Assembly (NCBI RefSeq): GCF_001275135.1
Contig: NZ_LFQU01000007.1
Location: 1-64,000, forward strand
Direction: 5' to 3'
DNA: 64,000 nt
From: Xylanibacter rarus
GTDB lineage: Bacteria; Bacteroidota; Bacteroidia; Bacteroidales; Bacteroidaceae
Of the stretch, positions 17,652 to 26,537 are shown piece after piece. The notes beneath the pieces were generated by a model that was not told the DNA's origin, made no database searches, and was given only the letters and a program-made list of their open reading frames with translations. Position 1 is the stretch's first letter. Each line of letters begins with the position of its first letter. Position numbers and translations under genes: made by a program.

Positions 17652-19569
17652 TTATAGGCTTTCAGACTGGATACCTACAACTAAAAAGGAGGTTGAACTT
17701 AGAGGATGGGATGAACTTGATGTTATCTTGTTCTCAGGAGACGCTTATGTAGATCATCCTTCTTTTGGCTGTGCTGTTATTGCGAGAACTTTGGAGGCAC
17801 AAGGCTTACGTGTCGCAATTGTTCCGCAACCTGACTGGCATGGTGATTTCCGTGACTTTAAAAAGCTGGGACGTCCGAGGCTGTTCTTTGGTATAGCGCC
17901 AGGATGTATGGACTCTATGGTTAATAAATATACGGCCAATCGCCGTCTTCGTTCTGAAGATGCATATAGTCCGGATGGCAGGCATGATTGCAGACCTGAG
18001 TACCCGACAGTTGTTTACAGTCATATCCTACGTAAACTATATCCTGATGTTCCGATTATATTAGGTGGTATTGAAGCTTCTTTGCGCAGGCTTACTCATT
18101 ATGATTATTGGAAAGATGAACTGAAGAAATGTATTCTGTGTGATTCTGGAGCGGACATGATTATTTATGGAATGGGAGAGAAACCGATTACTGCACTTTG
18201 TAAAGAGTTGCAGGAGGGACGCAACATTCATGAAATACATGATATACCGCAAACAGTGTATCTTATAAAGAAGAAAGATTTTGTCAATGACATTAAATCC
18301 GATGATCTTATCTTGCATTCTCATGAGGAATGTCTTGTAAATAAGAAGTTTCAGGCAGAGAATTTCAGGCATATAGAGGAAGAGTCAAACATGCTACATG
18401 CGCACAGGCTTCTGCAAGAAGTTGACGGGTATTATGCTGTCGTAAATCCTCCTTATCTACCCATGACAACAGAGGAACTTGACAGTTGTTATGATTTGCC
18501 GTATACCAGACTTCCTCATCCGAAATATAAAAATAAGCGTATTCCTGCTTATGAGATGATAAAACATTCTGTAAATATTCATCGTGGATGTTTTGGCGGG
18601 TGTGCTTTTTGTACGATAAGTGCCCATCAAGGTAAGTTTATCGTTTCAAGAAGTAAGCAAAGCATACTTAAAGAGGTTAAGAAGGTTATCGAAATGCCTG
18701 ACTTTAAAGGATACATAAGTGATTTGGGAGGCCCGTCTGCAAACATGTATGCCATGTCGGGAAAGAATAAATCTATTTGTGAAAAATGCAAACGGCCGTC
18801 ATGTATAAATCCTAATATATGTAAGAATCTTAATACAGACCATCGCCCATTGCTGGATGTATATAAGGCCGTAGACTCACTGCCCGGCATAAAGAAGAGT
18901 TTTATAGGAAGCGGTGTACGTTACGATTTGTTGCTTCATAGAAGTGATGATGAGAATATTAATAAAGCTGCAAAAGAGTATACACGCGAACTGATTTGCA
19001 GGCATGTTAGCGGCAGACTGAAAGTTGCGCCTGAACATACATCTGATAGGGTGTTAAAGTTAATGCGTAAGCCTCCGTTCTCTCAGTTTGAGTCTTTTAA
19101 AAAGATATTTGACGATATAAACACAAAGGAGAATTTAAGGCAGCAGATTATACCTTATTTTATAAGCAGCCATCCCGGATGTAAGGAAGAAGATATGGCA
19201 GAACTTGCTGTAAAGACAAAAAACTTAAATTTTCATCTGGAACAGGTGCAGGATTTTACACCAACTCCAATGACCGTAAGTACAGAGGCTTGGTACACCG
19301 GTTTTGATCCTTATACATTGGAACCTGTATTTTCGGCTAAAACTCAACGTGAGAAACTTGCCCAAAGGCAATTCTTCTTTTGGTATAAGCCGGAAGAGAG
19401 AAGAAATATCGAACATGAGTTGATGAGGCTTGGACGACCGGATTTGATCAGGCAACTATATCCAAGACCATTGCAGAATTACGCAAACAAGTCGAAGAAT
19501 GAAAATAATAGAACAACTGGTAGTAGGAAAGAAAAGCCAAGAGGAGTGCGAAGACGGAATAATCGTTAA
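17644..19569 (+). CDS. ygiQ: YgiQ family radical SAM protein
   Basis: The 641-residue protein has the UPF0313/YgiQ layout: an N-terminal cobalamin-binding-like region (about 1-200), then a radical SAM core with the iron-sulfur cysteines Cys316, Cys320 and Cys323 in HRGCFGGCAFCTISAHQG. KVAPEHTSDRVLKLMRKP and the DFTPTPMT motif are characteristic of the family. A second Cys group near residue 380 (CEKCKRPSC) is also typical. The reaction catalysed by YgiQ is not established. The C-terminus is basic. The last 71 bases overlap the next gene in another frame. Confidence 0.95.
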   Translation: MTDYRLSDWIPTTKKEVELRGWDELDVILFSGDAYVDHPSFGCAVIARTLEAQGLRVAIVPQPDWHGDFRDFKKLGRPRLFFGIAPGCMDSMVNKYTANRRLRSEDAYSPDGRHDCRPEYPTVVYSHILRKLYPDVPIILGGIEASLRRLTHYDYWKDELKKCILCDSGADMIIYGMGEKPITALCKELQEGRNIHEIHDIPQTVYLIKKKDFVNDIKSDDLILHSHEECLVNKKFQAENFRHIEEESNMLHAHRLLQEVDGYYAVVNPPYLPMTTEELDSCYDLPYTRLPHPKYKNKRIPAYEMIKHSVNIHRGCFGGCAFCTISAHQGKFIVSRSKQSILKEVKKVIEMPDFKGYISDLGGPSANMYAMSGKNKSICEKCKRPSCINPNICKNLNTDHRPLLDVYKAVDSLPGIKKSFIGSGVRYDLLLHRSDDENINKAAKEYTRELICRHVSGRLKVAPEHTSDRVLKLMRKPPFSQFESFKKIFDDINTKENLRQQIIPYFISSHPGCKEEDMAELAVKTKNLNFHLEQVQDFTPTPMTVSTEAWYTGFDPYTLEPVFSAKTQREKLAQRQFFFWYKPEERRNIEHELMRLGRPDLIRQLYPRPLQNYANKSKNENNRTTGSRKEKPRGVRRRNNR

Positions 19570-20311
19570 TGAGAATTTAGCTGCTGTTATAGATGGGAGT
19601 ACAAGCAAGACACCTATCCGTATGAACGGCTTGTGTTCTAACGGCAGATATTGCATGGAACTCATAAAGAATTGTATAAATTCTATTTCTAGTGACATTG
19701 ATGTATATGGATTTTGTCAATATATGACAAAATCCATATATTCGAAATACATAGATTTAAAAATAGATGTTGAAAGATTGAAGTTGCATCCGGAAGAGCG
19801 TCTTACGGCTAGTGCGATTGTTTATTCTTCCAAGTTGAGGCAAGTATGGATGATTGGAGATTGTCAGTGTCTTGTTGGTGGTTGCTTTTATGATAATCCT
19901 AAGCCTTATGAACAGGAATTAGCCGAACAAAGAGCTTTATTTTTACGTGAAGCAATTAATAATGGTATAACACCGGAAAGTGTAAGTATAAAAGATTGTG
20001 GAAGAGAAAGTATACTTCCGGAATTGGTAAAATGCTGCAGATATCAGAATGTTTCTTATGCTGTTATTGACGGTTTTGATATACCTATGGATAAAGTTCG
20101 TGTGATAAATGTTGACGAAGGGATAAATGAGCTTGTTTTGGCGAGTGACGGTTATCCGTTTTTGAAACCGACTTTAGACGAAAGTGAGGCTATGCTGGCA
20201 AGCCAGTTGGAGAACGATCCGCTTTGTATGAATACATTTAAAGCAACAAAAGGACTTATGGCAGGAAATAAGTCTTTTGACGACAGAAGCTATTTGCGTG
20301 TCGGTATATAG
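19499..20311 (+). CDS. PP2C-like Ser/Thr phosphatase family protein
   Basis: The 270-residue protein shows the PP2C metal-binding pattern: EDGIIV (Asp19-Gly20), AAVIDGST (Asp32-Gly33), WMIGDCQ near 118, LASDGYP near 217 and DDRSYLRV near the end. These Asp residues coordinate the two metal ions of PPM phosphatases. The start codon lies 71 bases inside ygiQ. That start is favoured because the first metal-binding Asp is only 19 residues in and no later Met precedes it. The target is unknown; PP2C enzymes usually oppose Ser/Thr kinases or act in signalling. Confidence 0.82.
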   Translation: MKIIEQLVVGKKSQEECEDGIIVNENLAAVIDGSTSKTPIRMNGLCSNGRYCMELIKNCINSISSDIDVYGFCQYMTKSIYSKYIDLKIDVERLKLHPEERLTASAIVYSSKLRQVWMIGDCQCLVGGCFYDNPKPYEQELAEQRALFLREAINNGITPESVSIKDCGRESILPELVKCCRYQNVSYAVIDGFDIPMDKVRVINVDEGINELVLASDGYPFLKPTLDESEAMLASQLENDPLCMNTFKATKGLMAGNKSFDDRSYLRVGI

Positions 20312-20328
20312 TTAATGTAAAACAAAAT

Positions 20329-20407
20329 ATTTCAACCGGCCAACAGTTATAAATTTAAATCTAAGACTGTTATTTGTCGCTGGATATACTTGTTGGCCGA
20401 TTGAAAT
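20329..20407. terminator. Long imperfect hairpin between convergent genes
   Basis: ATTTCAACCGGCCAACA (20329-20345) is complementary to TGTTGGCCGATTGAAAT (20391-20407) at 16 of 17 positions, around a 45-base AT-rich loop. It lies between the ends of the PP2C-like gene and prmA, so it may act as a bidirectional terminator. The long loop and absence of an immediate T run make that provisional. Confidence 0.5.
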
Positions 20408-20449
20408 AAATATAAAGACTAAGTAAGATGCTTTTCTTTTTATTCATTA

Positions 20450-21340
20450 TTAATCCAGATTTTTAAATTTGAGCATGCACCAATCGTTTTTGCTGTTATT
20501 GTCAATAAGGGTCAGTTTAAACGATTTAGCCTTTTCTACTAATATTTCAGTGTCACTTGTATAGAATCCGCTTAATATCAGCACAGCTCCCGCAGACATT
20601 TTCTGTTTGAACATATGCATGTCGGCAAGTAGAATATTTCTGTTTATGTTGGCTGTTATTACATCGTATTTGTCTTTTATATCTTTCAATACATTTGAAT
20701 CGCCCAATAGTACAGACACATTCTCAACGTTGTTAAGAGTGCAGTTGTGCGTAGTGTTTCTTACGCTCCATTCGTCTATGTCATAAGCAGTTACGGCTTT
20801 GGCGCCAAGTTTAGATGCAACTATCGACAGAATGCCTGTTCCACATCCGCAATCTAAAAATAATTTATCTTTCAGTTCTGTGTTAAAAAGCTCGTTGATT
20901 ATCATGTATGTCGTTTCATGATTGCCTGTGCCAAATGCCTGTTCTGTGTCAATTGTTATATTGAGCAGGTTTTCGTCTTCAACAAGTTGCGGTACATTGT
21001 TCTTATCGTGTATTATACATTTATTTTCAATGAGTATAGGTTTAAAACCTTGCTCCTCCCATGCGGCATTCCAGTTTTTGTCCTCAGCATCTTCAACGTT
21101 ATAGGTTATCTGGATATCGTCTATAGGAAAGTTGTTAAGACATTCATCTAAAACTTCTTTGTTGAAGTTTTGTGTCTGAACGTAACCGGTTACAGTCGAC
21201 ATGACATCCTCGAATGACTCAAAGCCGGCATTTCCTGCAAAGTCACATAGAATGTCTTTTGCTGCTTGCAGAAGCATTTCGTCATCGATATTTTGTCCTT
21301 GATTGTCTGTAATGCAGAATTTTACTTCAAGATATTTCAT
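20450..21340 (-). CDS. prmA: Ribosomal protein L11 methyltransferase
   Basis: PrmA methylates lysines and the N-terminus of ribosomal protein L11 using SAM. The 296-residue product has an N-terminal substrate-recognition domain with EDVMSTVTGYVQ and ITYNVEDAEDKNWNAAWEEQ, and a class I methyltransferase domain with LDCGCGTGILSIVA. The GTGNHETT segment that precedes it is typical of PrmA. I chose the ATG at 21340 (MKYLEVKF) over an upstream in-frame ATG because it matches the usual N-terminus and sits just after a -7 element. Transcription is divergent from 21533. Confidence 0.94.
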   Translation of the reverse strand: MKYLEVKFCITDNQGQNIDDEMLLQAAKDILCDFAGNAGFESFEDVMSTVTGYVQTQNFNKEVLDECLNNFPIDDIQITYNVEDAEDKNWNAAWEEQGFKPILIENKCIIHDKNNVPQLVEDENLLNITIDTEQAFGTGNHETTYMIINELFNTELKDKLFLDCGCGTGILSIVASKLGAKAVTAYDIDEWSVRNTTHNCTLNNVENVSVLLGDSNVLKDIKDKYDVITANINRNILLADMHMFKQKMSAGAVLILSGFYTSDTEILVEKAKSFKLTLIDNNSKNDWCMLKFKNLD

Positions 21341-21361
21341 ACTACGTGTTAAATTTTTATG

Positions 21362-21419
21362 CAAATGTATAAAAAATAGGGGAAAACCTATTATGGTTTA
21401 GGGTTTTTCCCTAATTTTG
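21362..21419. promoter_or_regulatory. Divergent -7 elements flanking an inverted repeat
   Basis: A minus-strand TACATTTG (plus-strand CAAATGTA, 21362-21369) faces prmA, and a plus-strand TAATTTTG (21412-21419) faces the secreted-protein gene. Between them lies an imperfect inverted repeat: TAGGGGAAAACCTA (21377-21390) against TAGGGTTTTTCCCTA (21399-21413). Its placement between two opposed promoters is that expected of an operator controlling both genes. No clear TTTG -33 box is seen for either direction, which would fit activator dependence. Confidence 0.5.
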
Positions 21420-21485
21420 CATTACAAGAAATTTTATTTTTGCATACAAGAAAATCTGCTTATTAAATTAAGAAGTGTAGAGAAT

Positions 21486-21536
21486 ATGAAGACAAAGGTA
21501 TTATTTTATAATAATATTAGGAGGTGGGGTTTATGA
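21486..21536 (+). CDS. Possible 16-codon leader peptide overlapping the next start
   Basis: An ATG at 21486 opens a 16-codon frame (MKTKVLFYNNIRRWGL) whose TGA stop overlaps the next gene's ATG as ATGA at 21533-21536. Its tandem AGG AGG codons also form the AGGAGG sequence eight bases before that ATG. It may couple translation of the downstream gene. It could equally be chance. Confidence 0.35.
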   Translation: MKTKVLFYNNIRRWGL

Positions 21537-22405
21537 AAAGAAATATTTTAGCATTATTTTTATTTGGTCTGATATCGTCAGGAGCATATGCTCAGGATGA
21601 TATGTATTTTACGCCCAAGAAGACAGAAAAAGTTGTGAAGGAAGTGGCTCCTGTTGCGTCATATCATGAAAATCATATGGATGTAGACGAATACAACAGG
21701 CGTGGCTTTTGGGGTAATGAGGGATACGTCCAGACCTCAGACACAACAGCTAGTGATGTTATTGACTTCAGCCCATCTGATTCGTTGCAGACAACTGCAT
21801 ATGCAGGGGCGGAAGGTGAGTATGATGAAAGTTATAATCCCGAGGACGACTATGTGTATAGCCGCCGTATGAGCCGGTTTGATGATTTTTATTGGTACGA
21901 TCCTTGGTATTATGGGTGGTATGGACCTTATTGGTATGGCAGTCCATATTGGTATGCTTATTCAGGTTGGTATGGTCCTTGGTATGATCCATGGTATTAT
22001 GGATGGTACAGGCCTGGGGGCTATGGATGGTATCATTCGTGGTATTGGCCTGTTTCATATTACAGACCCTATAGGGGCATAACCGGAACGAGTAATCACG
22101 GGCGTGTGAACTATGGCCACTCAGGAGGAGTAAACAAGAATTTCAGAGGTTATCGTGGCACAAATAACCGTGCTAACGCCAACCGTGGTTCTTATAACGA
22201 CCGAAACAATAACTCGAATACAAATTATAACCGATTTAACGGTAACCGCAGAAATAATTACAATAATCAAAACACGATGTCACGTCCGTCATATAATAAT
22301 GGCAGCTCATTCGGCGGTAGTCGTGGTGGCGGATCTTTCGGTGGCGGTTCGTTTGGCGGTAGCCGCGGAGGAGGTGGCGGTGGACACTTCGGCGGTCGTA
22401 GATAG
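21533..22405 (+). CDS. Secreted Trp/Tyr- and Gly/Asn-rich low-complexity protein
   Basis: The 290-residue protein starts with a signal peptide ending near GAYAQ. After an acidic segment comes a tract rich in Trp, Tyr, Gly and Pro (encoded at about 21885-22075) with repeated WYGxW-like units such as WYGPYWYGSPYWYAYSGWYG. Then comes an Asn/Arg-rich segment and a Gly/Ser/Phe-rich tail ending GGHFGGRR. No catalytic domain is visible; the composition suggests a surface or adhesive role, or an assembly-prone protein. An in-frame GTG lies nine bases upstream, but the ATG follows AGGAGG at a good distance. The OmpP1-like porin follows 44 bases later. Confidence 0.8.
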   Translation: MKRNILALFLFGLISSGAYAQDDMYFTPKKTEKVVKEVAPVASYHENHMDVDEYNRRGFWGNEGYVQTSDTTASDVIDFSPSDSLQTTAYAGAEGEYDESYNPEDDYVYSRRMSRFDDFYWYDPWYYGWYGPYWYGSPYWYAYSGWYGPWYDPWYYGWYRPGGYGWYHSWYWPVSYYRPYRGITGTSNHGRVNYGHSGGVNKNFRGYRGTNNRANANRGSYNDRNNNSNTNYNRFNGNRRNNYNNQNTMSRPSYNNGSSFGGSRGGGSFGGGSFGGSRGGGGGGHFGGRR

Positions 22406-22449
22406 TTTGTTGGGTGAGATAAATTTTGTTACATAAAAATATTTTGACT

Positions 22450-24024
22450 ATGAGACGTTTACTAATTATATTCGCGTCAACTCTTTTTGCATCATATATG
22501 TCGGCGCAAGAGACTTATGAAAATGCCAATATTGCAGGCGAAGACCTCAACGGCACAGCCCGTTATGTAGGTATGGGAGGTGCGCTTGATGCTTTAGGTG
22601 CAGATATTTCGACTATTGGTACAAACCCTGCCGGTATAGGTCTGTTCCGCCATTCGATGGCAAATGTTTCGTTTGGCTTCGTGTCACAGCAGGACGGTAA
22701 AAGTTTTGCAAATGGTAATACAACGAACATGAGCTTTGATCAGGCTGGTTTTGTGTATTCAAAGCGTACGGGACGAAACTCTTTTCTGAACCTTGCGTTC
22801 AATTATCACAAGAGCCGTAATTTCAATTACATACTTTCTGCTGCCGGTGCTCTTAAGGGCGCGTCACAGAATAAACTGTCTTACATGAAGGGAGCTGAGG
22901 GTGTGTTTAATATTTATAACGATAACGGTACATTCCTTGCAGATGATAATTCATTTAGCCAAGTTGACTATCTGTACTACAATGCCTTGCTTTCTGATGC
23001 AGACGGTGCATTCTATTATAACAATGCAACCAATTATATGTTCAACCGCGCCAATACCGGTTATATAGGCGAGTATGATTTTAACATCAGCGGTAATATA
23101 AACGATCGTGTATACCTTGGTCTTACCGTAGGAATAAGCGATGTAAACTATAAGGGCTATAGTGAATATACCGAGGCTCTTGTAGATGCTGACGGCGGGT
23201 CTGTGGGAAATGTTACTCTTGCTGATGAACGTCGTATAAGTGGAAGTGGAGTTAATGTTAAGGCCGGTGTCATTATACGTCCTATAGAGACATCACCTTT
23301 CCGTATAGGCCTTTCTGTTGCAACGCCTACATGGTATGATTTGACAACGTCAAACTATACAACCTTGGCAAACAACTCAAGTGTAGGCATGTATGATTCT
23401 GGCGAAATAGGCGAGAGCTATGACTTTAAACTTTATACACCTTGGAAGTTTGGCGTGAGCCTTGGTACCACAGTGGGCAATTATCTGGCCATCGGTGCAG
23501 GATATGAGTATGCCGATTATGGATGTATTGATTCAAGAGTAAACACTGGCGGAGGATATGACTGGTATTATGATGAATATTGGGAGAGCAGTGCAAGTGA
23601 TAACGCAATGAACAATCATACAGAAAACACTCTGAAAGGTGTCAGCACGCTGAAACTTGGTGTTGAGTTTAAGCCGGATGCAAAATTGTCTTTACGACTT
23701 GGATATAATTATGTTTCGCCGATGTATGAGAAATATGGATATAAAGACGGAACAATAAACTCTCCCGGTTCGTATTACAGTTCTTCGACAGATTATACAA
23801 ACTGGAAGGCAACTAACCGTATAACATGTGGTCTAGGATATAACATAGGCAAGATGTCTTTAGACCTTGCATACCAGTATACTGTTCAGGACGGTGATTT
23901 CAGCCCGTTCACTAATTATTATGCAGGACCTCAGGATACGCCTGAAAATAATAACATTTGCGATGCTGTGAACGTTTCAAACAAGCGCCATCAGCTTTTG
24001 CTCACGTTAGGTTATCACTTCTAG
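22450..24024 (+). CDS. OmpP1/FadL/TodX family outer-membrane transporter
   Basis: The 524-residue protein begins with a signal peptide ending near YMSAQ and continues with GEDLNGTARYVGMGGALDALGAD (start of the N-terminal plug region) and TIGTNPAGIGLFRHS, hallmarks of Bacteroidetes OmpP1 proteins. The remainder alternates aromatic and polar residues and ends in a terminal HQLLLTLGYHF beta-strand with a final Phe, as in outer-membrane barrels. FadL-type barrels take up hydrophobic compounds; the ligand here is unknown. ATG 22450 is preferred to a non-ATG frame start at 22426 because it begins directly at the signal peptide. It probably shares a transcript with the preceding secreted-protein gene. 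Confidence 0.88.
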   Translation: MRRLLIIFASTLFASYMSAQETYENANIAGEDLNGTARYVGMGGALDALGADISTIGTNPAGIGLFRHSMANVSFGFVSQQDGKSFANGNTTNMSFDQAGFVYSKRTGRNSFLNLAFNYHKSRNFNYILSAAGALKGASQNKLSYMKGAEGVFNIYNDNGTFLADDNSFSQVDYLYYNALLSDADGAFYYNNATNYMFNRANTGYIGEYDFNISGNINDRVYLGLTVGISDVNYKGYSEYTEALVDADGGSVGNVTLADERRISGSGVNVKAGVIIRPIETSPFRIGLSVATPTWYDLTTSNYTTLANNSSVGMYDSGEIGESYDFKLYTPWKFGVSLGTTVGNYLAIGAGYEYADYGCIDSRVNTGGGYDWYYDEYWESSASDNAMNNHTENTLKGVSTLKLGVEFKPDAKLSLRLGYNYVSPMYEKYGYKDGTINSPGSYYSSSTDYTNWKATNRITCGLGYNIGKMSLDLAYQYTVQDGDFSPFTNYYAGPQDTPENNNICDAVNVSNKRHQLLLTLGYHF

Positions 24025-24118
24025 GCTATTATGGCTGCAACACCTACATGCAGTATGTAGGAAAAACAATTATACAGCCAGATAATCAGTCTCGATTTGC
24101 TTAGGTATAAATATAATT

Positions 24119-24167
24119 ATGGCAGATATTTACACTCATAAGGTGAAAATATCTGCCATGTTATTTT
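24119..24167 (+). terminator. Intrinsic terminator after the OmpP1-like gene
   Basis: ATGGCAGATATTT (24119-24131) pairs perfectly with AAATATCTGCCAT (24147-24159), a 13-base-pair stem, and TTATTTTT follows. It lies about 95 bases after the stop codon. Confidence 0.75.
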
Positions 24168-24410
24168 TCTTGACATGCAGGCTGTCTCCTTTTGTCTTTA
24201 GCGTTTCCCGCGTCTTGTTCTGATGTTTCCTTTTGTGTGGTGGTTGCCATTTCTTTAATCTTTTATTATGACAAATGGGTGTATTTGCATGGTATTGTTT
24301 GTTTGGGCTAACTTATGATTCTGCGAAATAATCTTATGGTTAATTGCAATTTGATGTGTAAGACGATGTCTGACATTTCAATACACATGCGCAGAATGTT
24401 GGCTTGTCAT

Positions 24411-24449
24411 AAAAAATAGGGCGGTTTAAAATAAAGCCGCCCTGTTTTT
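24411..24449. terminator. Bidirectional terminator next to the DUF5103 gene end
   Basis: AGGGCGGTTT (24418-24427) pairs with AAGCCGCCCT (24434-24443) with one G-T pair. TGTTTTT follows on the plus strand and ATTTTTT follows on the minus strand, so it can act in both directions. It is 26 bases from the end of the minus-strand DUF5103 gene. Confidence 0.75.
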
Positions 24450-24469
24450 ATAAAAGTATTCACGTGTTA

Positions 24470-25720
24470 CTATTTTATCTGAACCTCCTGATATGCCACA
24501 AGTCTGTCTGTACGTTCTCCCTGACCTCTGTAGTAGACTAAGGCTTGATATTTATTTTCTGTCTGATAGAAACTTCCTTCAGTAGGCATTATCTGCACAG
24601 TACCGGAGTTGTCGAGCATCACAATTTGATATGAGTAGTAACCCTGTTTCTGCATTATTGTTGCTTCATAGCACCGGGTGGCATCGTTGTATGTCATTTG
24701 GTAGTCCGGCGTAAACCAGTCGTTGGTCCATGTTGCATTCAGATATACTGTGCCGTTGACTTTCTGAGGGCATTTCAGCCTGTAGTGCACGAATACGTAT
24801 TCTGATGAAATGTCGTTCTCAATATTGTCACTGTTGCGTATGTAGAATGCTCCGTTGGCATCTTCATCGTAGACATAATTCAGCCGCGGCTCGCACATGA
24901 ACGGATATACATTATAGTTCTTGCCGTCCCAGTCAATGCGGTCGATGCCCATTGTCGGGTGGCTGACGTCAAGAACTTCAAATTTGTGATATTCGTTTCC
25001 GGCAGGAAATATCAGGTCTCTGTTGTGGTCCCATTTAAGGCCATTGGGCATGATGTATTGCGGTTTTGCATTCAGTTTGGCGTTATACCATCTTCCGTTT
25101 TGCATTACGGCAGTTTTAATCTGTGATGTCGGGTCGGTTACGTTGATGTTGCCATAGCTCAGCTGCATCGACACCTGCTGATGAGCCTTGTTAAAGTCGA
25201 GGTCTGTGTTTGTCGTAACGCTTAGCTGCAATCCCATTTGAGGCTCGAGTACCATGAAACACGCCGTAAACACACGCCGGTTGTTGTCGTTTTCGTCATA
25301 AACAGTAAGTTTGTAGTTGCCGCTCATCTTCAGTTGGCAGTCTTCGTTCGGTATGCGCAACTTGTAGTGTGTGTAAAGTACGTTTGTGTTTATCGACTCT
25401 TCATTATCGTCTATGGTGCTTCCGTCGGCAAATCCTTCGATGTAGTCGCTGGTAAAAAGCTGGTCTGACACCGTCCAGTCTGCATTGCAGTGCTCAATTT
25501 TGTATACATATCTGTGATAAGAATGCGTGAGATCGTCGAACCCGATGTTTATAATGTCGTTAGGACTGTTTCCTCTTAGTTTTATCACAGGCAGCGACAT
25601 CCAGTTTTGTCCGGCCACCACTTGCAGCGACTTTATGTTTGGGTCATAAATTTCATGCCTTTGTGCATTGGCGCACGTGATGAGTGATGTCAGCAATGTT
25701 AAAAGTATAGTTTTCTTCAT
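24470..25720 (-). CDS. DUF5103 / type IX secretion plug-domain protein
   Basis: The 416-residue protein begins with a signal peptide (MKKTILLTLLTSLITCANAQ). Its N-terminal half, starting HEIYDPNIKSLQVVAGQNWMSLPVIKL, matches the Bacteroidetes DUF5103 family, now linked to the plug domain of the type IX secretion translocon. The C-terminal half is beta-rich (VNGTVYLNATWTNDWFTPDYQM). The gene would be exported to the periplasm or outer membrane. The ATG at 25720 is preferred over an in-frame start 96 bases upstream because it gives the signal peptide at the N-terminus. No T9SS genes neighbour it, so participation in that system is inferred from family only. Confidence 0.85.
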   Translation of the reverse strand: MKKTILLTLLTSLITCANAQRHEIYDPNIKSLQVVAGQNWMSLPVIKLRGNSPNDIINIGFDDLTHSYHRYVYKIEHCNADWTVSDQLFTSDYIEGFADGSTIDDNEESINTNVLYTHYKLRIPNEDCQLKMSGNYKLTVYDENDNNRRVFTACFMVLEPQMGLQLSVTTNTDLDFNKAHQQVSMQLSYGNINVTDPTSQIKTAVMQNGRWYNAKLNAKPQYIMPNGLKWDHNRDLIFPAGNEYHKFEVLDVSHPTMGIDRIDWDGKNYNVYPFMCEPRLNYVYDEDANGAFYIRNSDNIENDISSEYVFVHYRLKCPQKVNGTVYLNATWTNDWFTPDYQMTYNDATRCYEATIMQKQGYYSYQIVMLDNSGTVQIMPTEGSFYQTENKYQALVYYRGQGERTDRLVAYQEVQIK

Positions 25721-26537
25721 AAGGTCTTTTTTTATAATATATAACGCAAAGAATTTCTGTTTATTGCTTTTGGTTATCCCTGCAGGTGGGCTGCCTATTT
25801 TATGTAGTTTCAGCATTCTTTTTTATTTTAAATAATGCTTTTGTCATTATTCTGTTGCCCTTATAAATGATTTGGGCTTATATTTATAGCTTTTGTCGCA
25901 TGTATAATTGTTTTATTTCGGAACAAGCTGTTTGTTGCTGTTGTGACATTTAACGCTCCTGAAATGCCTGTCGCGTTTTGGAATTTGTAGTTTGATGGGA
26001 AAATGCGCTAAAATACTCATTTGCTGCAAGTGTTTGATTATAAGTGTGTTACTTTATTTTGACTGAAAACTGCAGCACTCCGCATATGTAAAATATGGCT
26101 TTTTGCAGTCTGATATGCCATGTTTTGTGGTCTAACTCATTGCTTTTTGCTTCGGATTTAAGTGCTTTTTGTATTTGAAATCACTTGAAATGATTATAAA
26201 TACACGTCTAATAGTGAACGTGTGTTAACAATCGGCCAGTATGATATTCATGTTTTTAATCTTGATTAACGTTGCATTTTCTAAAACAAAAAATAATAAT
26301 GTCCTGATTTTTTACTTTTGATGTTCCAGCGTTTTGTCCTTTTTGAGAACAATAACCGTTTTTGTCTTAATGTCATTGTGGCATGTTCCGGCTATGGTGT
26401 CGTTGCGTTGTGTCATATAATTTTTTGATTTTGACATGCTCCGATAGTCTACAATGTCAATAAAATCAGATATTTATTTTGTGTTGTTTTTATTTTGCGT
26501 TATCTTTGCATGATAATTACCGGTAAACGAAAGATAT
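25721..26537. other. Long AT-rich intergenic region
   Basis: This 817-base gap separates divergently transcribed genes. It contains the strong plus-strand promoter at 26478-26508. It also contains TTTTTGATTTTGAC (26422-26435), shared with 10382-10395. The remainder has no convincing open frame, RNA structure or long repeat. Confidence 0.5.
26478..26508 (+). promoter_or_regulatory. Consensus promoter for the DMP19-smpB operon
   Basis: TTTG (26478-26481), a 19-base spacer and TATCTTTG (26501-26508) match the Bacteroidetes sigma-ABfr promoter form well. The first ATG is at 26538, giving a leader of roughly 23 bases. Confidence 0.8.

Larger units (their letters stand above)
24025..24469. other. 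Intergenic region holding two terminators
   Basis: This 445-base gap lies between convergent genes. Apart from the hairpins at 24119-24159 and 24418-24443 I see no gene or other element in it. Confidence 0.6.

Noticed and set aside
21768-22436. His/Thr-rich and other frames inside the aromatic-rich protein gene
   Set aside because: They are alternative-frame shadows of a low-complexity tract; only the frame from 21533 has a signal peptide.
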